From an uncultured Bacteroidota bacterium (GTDB lineage Bacteria; Bacteroidota; Ignavibacteria; UBA10030; UBA8401), in the NCBI GenBank assembly GCA_937920105.1, contig CALETH010000068.1, positions 1 to 8,428 of the forward strand: a stretch of 8,428 nucleotides of DNA, written 5' to 3'. Shown here piece by piece: positions 1 through 7,800 of this stretch. The number at the start of each line of letters is the position of its first letter. The stretch's first letter is position 1. The position numbers were made by a program, and so were the translations under genes. A model generated the notes under the pieces. It was not told the origin of the DNA, ran no database searches, and worked only from the letters and a program-made list of their open reading frames with translations.

Positions 1-84
1 AAAAATAAAAAACATATTATAATACAAAAATATTTTTTGTTTATATAAATGGTTAATCATAACCACTTAAAAAATGTAAAATCT

Positions 85-101
85 TTGATAATAATTGTCA
101 A
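85..101. promoter_or_regulatory. Operator-like palindrome upstream of the DUF2461 gene
   Basis: TTGATAAT (85-92), one central A (93) and ATTGTCAA (94-101) form an inverted repeat with 7 of 8 positions matching. Just downstream, TATTTTTG (103-110) fits the TAnnTTTG -7 element known from Bacteroidota promoters, and a TTTG at 84-87 could serve as the -33 element, although the 15-nt gap is shorter than usual. If this is the promoter, the palindrome lies between the two promoter elements, where a repressor would act. AT-rich DNA yields such repeats by chance, so this is tentative. Confidence 0.25.
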
Positions 102-123
102 GTATTTTTGAGAAAATTTTTTG

Positions 124-153
124 GATAAAGAAAAATATTCTTTATCTTTTTTT
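124..153 (+). terminator. Hairpin plus T-tract in the DUF2461 leader
   Basis: GATAAAGAA (124-132) and TTCTTTATC (138-146) are perfect 9-bp complements around a 5-nt loop, followed at once by seven T (147-153). This is the form of a rightward intrinsic terminator, though the stem is AT-rich and probably weak. It ends only 5 nt before the first possible ATG of the next gene. It may end transcription from a gene left of the window, act as a leader attenuator, or be a chance structure. Confidence 0.4.
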
Positions 154-158
154 ATTTA

Positions 159-878
159 ATGAAAGGTAGTATGCAGAAAATATTTGATGAAGAAATGTTT
201 CCACCGTTTGAGGGATTTCCTAAAGAGGGAATTCAGTTTTTAAAGAAACTAAAAAAAAATAATACTCGTGAGTGGTTCACAAACCACAAAGGTGAATATG
301 AAGAACATGTGAAATTTCCAATGCAAAGTTTGATATGTTCATTACAATCACCCTTTCAAAAATTTTCTCCTGAATGTGATGTTCATCCAAAACGTTCATT
401 GTTTCGCATTCATAGAGATACACGTTTTAGTAAAGATAAAACTCCGTACAAAACTCACGTTGCTGCACATTTTATTCCATCTGGAGACAAAAAAGGGCTT
501 GAGGGAGTTGGATATTACATGCATATAGAACCCGGAGAAATTTTTGTTGGCGGAGGAATTTATATGCCGAATGGAGACCAGTTAAAAAATATTCGCACCG
601 CAATTGCAGAACACTCACAAGAATTTTTATCTATTATAAAAGACAAAAAATTTCTTGCACAATTTAAAAAAATAGATGGCACAAAATTACAACGTGTTCC
701 AAAAGGATTTGAAGAAAATCATCCAATGATAGAGTGGTTAAAACTGAAGCAATTTTTTGTTGGTGTTTCGTTGCCGGAAAAAAAATGTTATGAGAAAAAT
801 TTTGTAAAAGAGGTTGCAACAATTTGTGAAAAAGCATCACCACTTGTGCATTTTTTACAAGAAGCGTGTGGTAGGTGA
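159..878 (+). CDS. DUF2461 (TIGR02453) family protein
   Basis: A 239-residue cytoplasmic protein with no signal peptide or membrane segment. It has the landmarks of the DUF2461/TIGR02453 family: an N-terminal NNTREWFTNHKGEYE segment (34-48), the very conserved RIHRDTRFSKDKTPYKTH stretch (83-100), a glycine-rich GVGYYMHIEPGEIFVGGG core (117-133) and RVPKGFEENHPMIEWLK near the C-terminus (179-195). Length is normal for the family, whose biochemical function is unknown. The start is uncertain. ATG at 159 has no Shine-Dalgarno site. ATG at 171 is preceded by GAAAGG (161-166) at a short 4-nt spacing, and ATG at 195 would also keep the family core. The gene appears to be monocistronic: it converges on the lipoprotein gene, 42 nt from the opposing stop. 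Confident in the family; nothing in the context suggests a pathway. Confidence 0.9.
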   Translation: MKGSMQKIFDEEMFPPFEGFPKEGIQFLKKLKKNNTREWFTNHKGEYEEHVKFPMQSLICSLQSPFQKFSPECDVHPKRSLFRIHRDTRFSKDKTPYKTHVAAHFIPSGDKKGLEGVGYYMHIEPGEIFVGGGIYMPNGDQLKNIRTAIAEHSQEFLSIIKDKKFLAQFKKIDGTKLQRVPKGFEENHPMIEWLKLKQFFVGVSLPEKKCYEKNFVKEVATICEKASPLVHFLQEACGR

Positions 879-901
879 TAATGGATTAACATTGAGACTA
901 C

Positions 902-920
902 AAAAGTTTTGAAAACTTTT
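902..920. terminator. Palindromic likely bidirectional terminator between convergent genes
   Basis: AAAAGTTTT (902-910), a single G, and AAAACTTTT (912-920) are perfect 9-base complements. They lie between the TGA ending at 878 on the + strand and the TAA of the leftward gene at 921-923, which abuts the palindrome. Read rightward, the T-run of the second arm continues to 922. Read leftward, the arm also ends in TTTT. An AT-rich stem with T-tracts at a convergent junction fits shared termination; stability is low. Confidence 0.5.
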
Positions 921-3023
921 TTACTCCATTGATTGTATTGCTGCTTCAAGTATATATTTTGTATCACTATTATTATTAAGATTTTTATCAACAAGTTGTT
1001 GTAAAAATTTTTTGGATTCCAAAGCATCTTTTCCAATTCTTCCCAAAATGGAAATAATGCGATAGGTTGTAGCACCATCATCAGCAATGGCTTCTCCGGT
1101 TTTATAGTGGTAACGTATTAAAGATTGTAGTTTTTTTAATAATGCAGGAACGGCGGGTTTTCCAATATTCACTAACGCTTCGATTGCTTTTTCAGGAAGA
1201 ATTGCTTCATATCCACTTAAAGAATTAATCATTGGCGCAATAACTTTTGGACTAGAATTTTTTAAACTTCCTAAAAGTAGTAATGCAGATTCTTGGACGG
1301 TTTTAAGTTCATTTTTGTGTTCTATGTTTCGCGCATCAAGAATTTTTAAAAACGTTTTTTCTAATGGTTTTGTTTGTGCTCCCATCTTTTCTAACAGTTT
1401 CATCACGCGCATTTTTTCTTTCCAGTCATTTCCATCCAAAATTTCTTTCGCTTCTTCCATCGTAGGAATAATTCCAGAAATTGGTATTCCATAGCGAAGA
1501 CAAAAATCTATTCGGTCATCTCTTTGGCTGCTATAAAGAGTTAATACAGCATATTCTGCAAATTTCTTTTTTGATAAGCCAATAAAATATTGTAAATCTT
1601 TTTCGGGAAAGTTTTGCATGATTTTTTTATTTTTCTCTTTTGCATAAGGTTCATGCTCTTCATAAAGTTTAAATTCATTTGCAAAATCATATAAATATTC
1701 CGCATTTTTTTCTGTTGCCTCTGCTTTGTCGAAAAAATCTGAAATCCATTCTACTACCATTTTTTTGTTAGAAGGGTTTGCTTCTTCTTCATACATTTTC
1801 TTTAGATAAAAATAAAAATCTTTGTACGTAGTTTTATCTAAAACAACAAGTGGAGCGTACTGTTCATAACAATATATGCCGTATTTATTATCAACTTTAT
1901 ACATTCCCTGCACCATTGCAAAAAATGCTTTCGTAAAATCAATGGGAGTTGGTAATCCGATTTTGTTGGCTTTTGCTAAAGTAAAATATTCGTCGATACG
2001 TTGTTTTATAATTTTTTCTTCGTTTTTGGTAGAAAGAAAAATTCCTAAACAATTTCGTAATCTATAATTTCCGATTTTTTGTAGTGCTGCAAGAGAAACT
2101 TTCCATTCTTCGTTATCAATAATGCTATCTTTCGCAAGATATTGGAATATATCATAAGCACGGTCATCATTTCCCGGATATTCAACTGTACCTAATGTTT
2201 TCATCAAAAAATTTTTATAGGTGAGATTTTCTATATTATTTCTTTTAAATGTTGGCATGATACTGAAATGCACAAGTCCGCATTCCATATCAAATGGAAT
2301 TTTTATTGCTTCATCTACAATTGTTTGAATTTTTTCTGAAGAAGTTAAATCATTCAATAATTTTTTTACTTTTTCTGAAGCAAGTTTTGTTTCTTTACAT
2401 GGTTCGTTATTTTGCTGTTGTGTTTGTTGTTGTTGATTTGTTTCATTGGAAAAAAGTGTTGCAAGGTCAGAAGTCATCGCAATTCTTCCCGAAAATGTTA
2501 CTAGAATTTCTCCGGTAACAACATCAATTAAACGTGCATTGATATCAATATAATTTTTTAATTTTGTGTAAGAACCGGAAAGAATTAAATCTATTGGAAG
2601 AAGTTCACCAAGTTTTTTTGCTTGTGTTTCATCCAACAATCCGCTTACCACAAGAGCATTTTCTTTAAAAATTAAATCTAAACGTTTTCGTTCAAAAAGT
2701 TTAAAAATATCTTTTTTGTTATTTAATGTACTGATGGTGGATTCGGTTATGTATTCTCCAAATTCATTTTTTGCTTCATTATTTTGTGTAGAAATGAATG
2801 TCATTACCGCTAAACGTTGTGCTCTTCCTGTGGTATTGGATTTACAGAGAAGATTTACCATTTCGTTAATGATGAGATTAAAATCTTTTCCTTCGGTAGA
2901 AGAGGATTGTTGAGGCGGAAAGTTTTCCGTGTTTTGCGGTGTTTGTGTTTTTTGCGAACTGCTGCAGGCAATGAAGAGGATTGAAAATGTAATTATGGTA
3001 AAAAATTGAATGTAATATTTCAC
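921..3023 (-). CDS. Lipoprotein with CsgG/FlgO-like domain, polyQ linker and HEAT-like C-terminus
   Basis: A 700-residue predicted lipoprotein. A hydrophobic signal segment (about 3-18) ends in a lipobox with FIAC, Cys20 being the lipidation site, followed by SSSQ and a Q/S/P-rich tether to about 45. Residues 60-185 resemble the CsgG/FlgO/TolB-N-like fold of outer-membrane lipoproteins: LAVMTF (71-76), a helix, LFERKRLDLIFKE (109-121), LPIDLILSGSYTKLKNYIDI (142-161, a strand pair) and ARLIDVVTGEIL (163-174). A glutamine-rich linker (about 194-206) separates this from a mostly helical region of about 490 residues. Its last part (about 535-698) has HEAT-like helix pairs, for example EKAIEALVNIGKPAVPALLKKL (611-632). 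The start is GTG, fixed by a strong AAAGGAG six bases upstream. It lies 87 nt after the barrel gene, beyond a terminator, so it probably has its own promoter or depends on read-through. The domain reading is by eye and the function is unknown; an envelope scaffold or secretion-related role is a guess. Confidence 0.85.
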   Translation of the reverse strand: MKYYIQFFTIITFSILFIACSSSQKTQTPQNTENFPPQQSSSTEGKDFNLIINEMVNLLCKSNTTGRAQRLAVMTFISTQNNEAKNEFGEYITESTISTLNNKKDIFKLFERKRLDLIFKENALVVSGLLDETQAKKLGELLPIDLILSGSYTKLKNYIDINARLIDVVTGEILVTFSGRIAMTSDLATLFSNETNQQQQTQQQNNEPCKETKLASEKVKKLLNDLTSSEKIQTIVDEAIKIPFDMECGLVHFSIMPTFKRNNIENLTYKNFLMKTLGTVEYPGNDDRAYDIFQYLAKDSIIDNEEWKVSLAALQKIGNYRLRNCLGIFLSTKNEEKIIKQRIDEYFTLAKANKIGLPTPIDFTKAFFAMVQGMYKVDNKYGIYCYEQYAPLVVLDKTTYKDFYFYLKKMYEEEANPSNKKMVVEWISDFFDKAEATEKNAEYLYDFANEFKLYEEHEPYAKEKNKKIMQNFPEKDLQYFIGLSKKKFAEYAVLTLYSSQRDDRIDFCLRYGIPISGIIPTMEEAKEILDGNDWKEKMRVMKLLEKMGAQTKPLEKTFLKILDARNIEHKNELKTVQESALLLLGSLKNSSPKVIAPMINSLSGYEAILPEKAIEALVNIGKPAVPALLKKLQSLIRYHYKTGEAIADDGATTYRIISILGRIGKDALESKKFLQQLVDKNLNNNSDTKYILEAAIQSME

Positions 3024-3029
3024 AAAAAA

Positions 3030-3036
3030 CTCCTTT
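3030..3036 (-). promoter_or_regulatory. Ribosome binding site that fixes a GTG start
   Basis: Read leftward, AAAGGAG (3036-3030) is followed by six bases and then GTG (3023-3021). No in-frame ATG sits at a better place, and the following codons give the expected lipoprotein signal peptide. GTG is therefore the start of the 700-residue lipoprotein. Confidence 0.75.
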
Positions 3037-3050
3037 CAAAAAATGAAAAT

Positions 3051-3085
3051 AAAAAATCCCAATGAATAGTAAAAAATCATTGGGA
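3051..3085 (-). terminator. Intrinsic terminator of the leftward three-gene operon
   Basis: TCCCAATGA (3057-3065) and TCATTGGGA (3077-3085) form a perfect 9-bp stem with an 11-nt loop. Read leftward, the stem is followed directly by TTTTTT (3056-3051) and more T-rich sequence. It starts 25 nt past the stop of the outer-membrane protein gene. On the + strand no T-run follows, so it acts leftward only. It separates the GT9-like/STAS/barrel operon from the lipoprotein gene, whose Shine-Dalgarno site lies just beyond. Confidence 0.85.
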
Positions 3086-3110
3086 CTAATTTATAAAAAA
3101 CTTTGTTGAA

Positions 3111-3788
3111 TTAAAACGCTTTGAATTTTAATCCTATAACAATATTGATATAATTTAATGTACGATTTTGGTCTGTAAGATTATCTGGTGCTTTTCCATC
3201 ATTAAGATAATATGTTGTTATAGTATTTGATTTATATTCTTTTCCAACAACATTGGCAAAACGATATTTTGCTTCTATATCAAAAGCGAGTGGAGAAAGT
3301 GGAAAATTAAAATCTAATCCTAAACCAATTCCCATCCCTATGCGATTTGCTAGTTCAAGATTTTTTTCTAAAGGTTGGTCTGCAGGACCGGGATATCTTT
3401 GTATTCCGCTAATCAAATTCATTGTTGCATCTATTCCTAAATATGGACGAACAATTGGGGCTGGTATAAGAACATATTCAATTCCTGCTCCAACAGTAAT
3501 AATGGTCATTTTTTTTAAAAAGAAATCAATAGGATACCCAGTTTCGTTAGTAAAACTATTATAATATCCCAGTGCTACAATATTGAGTGGAACAACTGGC
3601 AATCCCAATTTAAATTTCCCCCCATAAGCGTATCCCATTTTTGTCATTCCATAAGAATTCTTTAAATCTGATTGAGGTAAATTTATTCCTCCGCCTAAAC
3701 TTAATGAAAGAGAGGGAAGTTGTGAATATGTTTTTTGATTATGTAAAAATAATGAACACAATACAATGATAAATGCAAACCGACGCAT
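3111..3788 (-). CDS. Outer-membrane beta-barrel protein
   Basis: A 225-residue exported protein. The N-terminus has two arginines, a hydrophobic core (FAFIIVLCSLFL) and a likely signal-peptidase I site after TYS (about residue 22). The mature part is built from short alternating strands rich in Gly, Tyr and Phe: LSLSLGGGINLP (27-38), YAYGGKFKLGL (53-63), TIITVGAGIEYVLI (95-108), PYLGIDATMNLI (115-126), IGMGIGLGLDFNF (150-162), LAFDIEAKYRFA (167-178) and YINIVIGLKFKAF at the end. The terminal Phe is the usual signal for barrel assembly by BamA. Length and pattern suit a small 8-stranded porin- or OmpA-like barrel; no peptidoglycan-binding domain follows. AAGGAG lies 7 nt before the ATG. It is the last gene of the operon, 27 nt after the STAS gene, and is followed by a clear terminator. 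The exact family and ligand are not recognisable. Confidence 0.8.
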   Translation of the reverse strand: MRRFAFIIVLCSLFLHNQKTYSQLPSLSLSLGGGINLPQSDLKNSYGMTKMGYAYGGKFKLGLPVVPLNIVALGYYNSFTNETGYPIDFFLKKMTIITVGAGIEYVLIPAPIVRPYLGIDATMNLISGIQRYPGPADQPLEKNLELANRIGMGIGLGLDFNFPLSPLAFDIEAKYRFANVVGKEYKSNTITTYYLNDGKAPDNLTDQNRTLNYINIVIGLKFKAF

Positions 3789-3815
3789 AAGAAAACTCCT
3801 TAAATAAATTAATGG

Positions 3816-4154
3816 TTATTGTTTTTTTGTTGCTTCTGCTATAGTTGAAAATACTGTAAATGCGAGGGTATCAAGATACGAAATTTTTAATAGAGATTGT
3901 ACTTTTGGTTGAACTCCAACTAGAGAAAGTTTTCCACCACATGCACGCATTTGTCGGTTAGCAATCAATAATGCTCGTAGTCCATGGCTGCTGCAAAAAT
4001 CTACTTGTGATAAATCTATAATAAGATTTTGTAATGGTGGTTGGCAGAGAATGAGAAGTTCTGCTTTTAATTCTGAAGATATTGTTGCATCTAATTTGTG
4101 GTCTTTAATGGTAACGATGGTGTAATCAGTATTTTTTTTAATGTCAATTTTCAT
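3816..4154 (-). CDS. STAS-domain anti-sigma-factor antagonist
   Basis: A 112-residue single-domain protein of the SpoIIAA/RsbV type, of normal length. Its order matches the STAS fold: strand YTIVTI (11-16), LDATISSELKAELL (21-34), strand NLIIDLSQVDFC (43-54), then SSHGLRALL (55-63) and GGKLSLVGVQPKVQSLLKISYLDTLAFTVFST (73-104). In SpoIIAA the phosphorylated serine is the first Ser of DSSG. Aligned by eye, Ser56 takes that place here, with Ser55 replacing the usual Asp and His57 replacing the second Ser. In this family the unphosphorylated form binds an anti-sigma kinase and frees a sigma factor or other target; no kinase, phosphatase or sigma gene is in the window, so the partner is unknown. 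AAGGAA (4165-4160) lies 5 nt before the ATG and overlaps the stop codon of the preceding gene, which suggests translational coupling. Confidence 0.9.
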   Translation of the reverse strand: MKIDIKKNTDYTIVTIKDHKLDATISSELKAELLILCQPPLQNLIIDLSQVDFCSSHGLRALLIANRQMRACGGKLSLVGVQPKVQSLLKISYLDTLAFTVFSTIAEATKKQ

Positions 4155-4163
4155 ATTTTTTCC

Positions 4164-4703
4164 TTAAAACATAGTTAATGTGCGATGTAAAAATTCGTAT
4201 TGTAATTTTGGTGTTTTAGTATTTGTTGTTTGTAATTGAAAGTTGTAAAAAATATCAGCGTCGTCTTTTACAAAACCAATTTTGAGTTTTGCTGTTATTC
4301 CTCTGCAAATATATGCTGCTAGAGGAATGATAGAAAAATTTAAATCAATGAGAATATCAAACTTTTCTGCGAAAAGTTTTTCTATTGATTGTGTTTTGGG
4401 AAGAAAAAAGAAATTCAGTTGTTGTTGTGAGAGAGGAATAATAGAACATTGTGTCATAGAAGTTGGTAAAACATGGGTAGAAATAGGAGCAATGATGGTC
4501 ATCTTATTTCCACGAAATCTATTATACAATGTTGTAAGTAAAGAATTTGCTTGTGAACGGTGTTCGATATTTTCTGGAACAATTATAAGAATAGAACGTG
4601 CATGCGTATAGGCATTATTAAATGTTGTTTCTGGATAAAGTTTTTTCCGAAACTTGAACTGTGCTAATCTAATTCCGATATTTTTTCGTAAATTTTCTAC
4701 CAT
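4164..4703 (-). CDS. Truncated GT9-like / DUF6913-like Rossmann protein
   Basis: A 179-residue protein, basic at the N-terminus (RKNIGIRLAQFKFRKKL), with no signal peptide. ARSILIIVPENIEHRSQANS (35-54) resembles the first strand and loop of GT9 heptosyltransferases. FDILIDLNFSIIPLAAYICR (115-134) followed by AKLKIGF (138-144) resembles the later GT9 strand and the KIGF turn. The C-terminal nucleotide-sugar-binding half of a GT-B enzyme is missing; full GT9 proteins have about 330-350 residues. Short proteins of this form (DUF6913-like) occur in Bacteroidota, so it may be a stable family and not a broken gene: the frame is intact. Catalysis is doubtful. It is first in the operon. No Shine-Dalgarno site precedes its ATG, and its TAA lies inside the next gene's ribosome binding site. 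The family match is from memory and moderate. Confidence 0.6.
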   Translation of the reverse strand: MVENLRKNIGIRLAQFKFRKKLYPETTFNNAYTHARSILIIVPENIEHRSQANSLLTTLYNRFRGNKMTIIAPISTHVLPTSMTQCSIIPLSQQQLNFFFLPKTQSIEKLFAEKFDILIDLNFSIIPLAAYICRGITAKLKIGFVKDDADIFYNFQLQTTNTKTPKLQYEFLHRTLTMF

Positions 4704-4882
4704 AGATTTTTTCTATTCAAAAATTGCAAAAGGTTTTATTGAAATGCAAGTACAGTTTGTGATATATGCTGTTTTAAACTATGATGGAATGATTATATGA
4801 ATGACTATGAGAAAATTTTTTTTCGTTGTATATTAAAAGAAAATTAGAAATGACATATTTAATAATCTAAATTATATATATC
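4704..4882. other. Divergent intergenic region between the STAS operon and carB
   Basis: This 179-bp AT-rich stretch must hold the promoters of both the leftward operon and carB. For carB, TTGAAA (4739-4744) with a TATATG-like element 18 nt later (4763-4768) is a weak candidate. For the operon, TATAAT read leftward (4797-4792) is a candidate -10 without a good -35. A 6-codon frame ATG...TAA (4850-4870) lies just before carB but has no convincing ribosome binding site. No RNA gene or strong hairpin is seen. Confidence 0.4.
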
Positions 4883-7800
4883 TTGCCAAAACGAACAGAC
4901 ATCCAATCTATCCTCATCATCGGAAGCGGACCAATCATTATAGGTCAAGCATGCGAATTTGATTATTCCGGAACACAAGCATGCAAGGTTCTTAAAGAAG
5001 AAGGGTACCGCGTAATTCTCATCAACAGCAATCCCGCAACAATCATGACCGACCCCGAACTTGCCGATGCAACTTACATAGAACCAATCACACCAGAATT
5101 TATTGAAGGCATTATCCAAAAAGAAAAACCGGATGCAATTCTTCCAACAATGGGTGGACAAACTGCTCTGAATGTTGCAGTTGCATTAGCCGAGCGTGGA
5201 ATTTTGGAACAATACAATGTAGAACTCATCGGAGCAAAATTTGAAGCAATCAAAAAAGCGGAAGATAGACAGTTGTTTCAAAAAGCAATGAAGGAAGCAG
5301 GCTTAGAAGTTCCACGCGGAGAATTTGTCTACACTGTGGAAGAAGCAATGAGCGTTGCAGAAAGAATCGGATTTCCAATCATCATTCGTCCATCATTTAC
5401 ACTTGGTGGAACAGGCGGCGGGATTGCTTATAAAAGAGAAGAATTTTCTGCCCTTGTTGAACACGGGCTCAATAGCAGTCCCATTCGTGAAGTTCTTATA
5501 GAAGAATCAATTATTGGATGGAAAGAATTTGAATTGGAAGTGATGAGAGATAAAAATGATAATGCTGTTATTGTTTGTTCTATAGAAAATCTCGACCCCA
5601 TGGGCATTCATACTGGAGATTCTATTACTGTTGCACCTGCACAAACATTGACTGATAGAGAATATCAATTTATGCGAGATGCCGCAATAAAAGTAATGCG
5701 GGCAATCGGAGTAGATACCGGTGGTTCCAACGTACAATTTGCACTCAATCCAAAAAATGGAAAAATGTACGTCATTGAAATGAATCCACGCGTTTCACGA
5801 AGTTCAGCACTTGCATCAAAAGCAACCGGATTTCCGATTGCAAAAATTGCAACAAAACTTGCGATTGGTTATACGTTAGATGAAATTTCCAACGATATTA
5901 CAAAAGTAACACCAGCATGTTTCGAACCAACGATTGATTACACTGTTGTAAAAATTCCGCGTTGGGATTTTGAAAAATTTAAAGGTGTTGATGAAACACT
6001 TGGCATTCAAATGAAATCTGTTGGAGAAGCAATGTCTTTCGGACGTACATTTAAAGAAGCACTGCAAAAAGCACTTCGCTCTTTAGAAAACGGAAGAAGC
6101 GGATTAGGTGCAGATGGAAAAGATGTTATTGAAATTCAAAAACTTTCCGAACAAGAAAAAAATGATTGGTTGAAAAAAATAAAAGAAAGAATTTCTACAC
6201 CAAAGCCAAACAATCTTTTTTATATACGGTACGCATTGCAACTTGGCTTAACACTTGATGAAATTTACGAACTCACTCATATTGATAAATGGTTTCTCTT
6301 TAATATCCAACAAATTGTAGAATGCGAAAACGAACTTTCTTTCTTTGCACAAAAACATGAAGGAAGATTGTTGCAAGAAGAATTAGAAACCGAACGAACA
6401 ACACTTCTTCACAAAGCAAAGCAGTACGGATTTTCTGATAAACAACTTTCCACAATTTGGAAAATAGAAGAAGAAAAAATTCGAACACTCCGAAAAGAAA
6501 GTAACATCAATCCCGTTTTCAAAACAGTAGATACTTGTGCTGCCGAATTTGAAGCCAACACACCATATCATTATTCAACCTACGAAGAGGAAAATGAAGC
6601 AATTCCATCACAAAGAAAAAAAATACTCATTCTCGGTGGCGGACCAAACAGGATTGGACAAGGAATAGAATTTGATTATTGTTGTGTTCGCAGTGTGTAC
6701 GCACTTCGTGAAGAAGGATATGAAACTATTATGGTGAATTGCAATCCTGAAACCGTTTCCACCGATTATGATACAACAGATAAATTGTATTTTGAACCAC
6801 TCACTATAGAAGATGTTCTCAACGTTTGTGATGTAGAAAAACCGGATGGAGTGATTGTCAGTTTTGGCGGACAAACCCCACTCAAACTTGCAAAAGCATT
6901 AGAAAAAAATGGAATAAAAATTCTCGGAACTTCTACCGAAGGAATTGATATTGCCGAAGACCGCCAACGATTTGGAAAATTATTAGAAGAATTACAAATT
7001 CCACATCCAAAATATGGAACCGCATTTTCTGTAGAAGAAGCAATTTCTGTTGCAGAGCAAATCGGATTTCCTGTGCTTGTACGTCCCTCGTATGTATTAG
7101 GAGGAAGAGCAATGGAAATTTGTTACAATACTGATGCAGTACGTGAGTATATGAAAAAAGCCGCGGAAATTTCTCCCGAACATCCTGTACTTATAGATAA
7201 TTTTTTGGAAGATGCTTTTGAATTTGATGTCGATGCTGTAAGTGATGGAAACGATGTACTCATTGGTGCAGTAATGGAACACATCGAAGAAGCCGGAATT
7301 CATTCCGGAGATAGTTCATGTTCAATTCCACCATTAATGCTCCAAGAAAAAAATCTGCAAGAAATAATTGAATACACAAAAAAACTTGCAAAGGGTTTAA
7401 ATGTTATCGGACTTTTGAATGTGCAATATGCAATGAAAGATAATATTGTGTATGTGTTAGAAGTCAACCCACGTGCCTCACGCACCATACCATTTGTCAG
7501 CAAATCTACAGGAATGCCGTTAGTAACAATAGCAACAAAAGTAATGCTTGGAAAAACATTGCAAGAACTCGGCGTTCTCAATTTTGATTTTCGCGCTGCA
7601 AAACATATTGCGATAAAAGAAGCCGTATTCCCGTTTTCAAAATTCCCAAAAGTAAAAATGTTTTTGGGACCCGAAATGCGTTCCACCGGAGAAGTGATGG
7701 GAATAGCAGAAAGTTTTGGAGAAGCCATTGCCAAAGCACAAATCAGTGCAGGAAGTATGTTGCCAACTGAAGGAACAATTTTTGTGAGTGTGAACAATAA

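Noticed and set aside
788..1087. 99-codon minus-strand frame spanning the convergent junction
   Set aside because: It overlaps the ends of two real genes and the intergenic palindrome, and its product has no recognisable features.
3253..3564. 103-codon + strand open frame opposite the outer-membrane protein gene
   Set aside because: The opposite strand encodes a convincing signal peptide and barrel with a strong ribosome binding site, and this frame shows no domain.
4850..4870. Six-codon leader-peptide-like frame before carB
   Set aside because: It has no Shine-Dalgarno site, no run of regulatory codons (such as Arg) and no following terminator/antiterminator pair. Such short frames are frequent by chance.
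5336..7105. Repeated DNA: 5336-5410 resembles 7031-7105
   Set aside because: Both encode VEEA-SVAE-IGFP followed by RPS..LGG. This is the known ancient internal duplication of CarB, not a recent repeat or mobile element.
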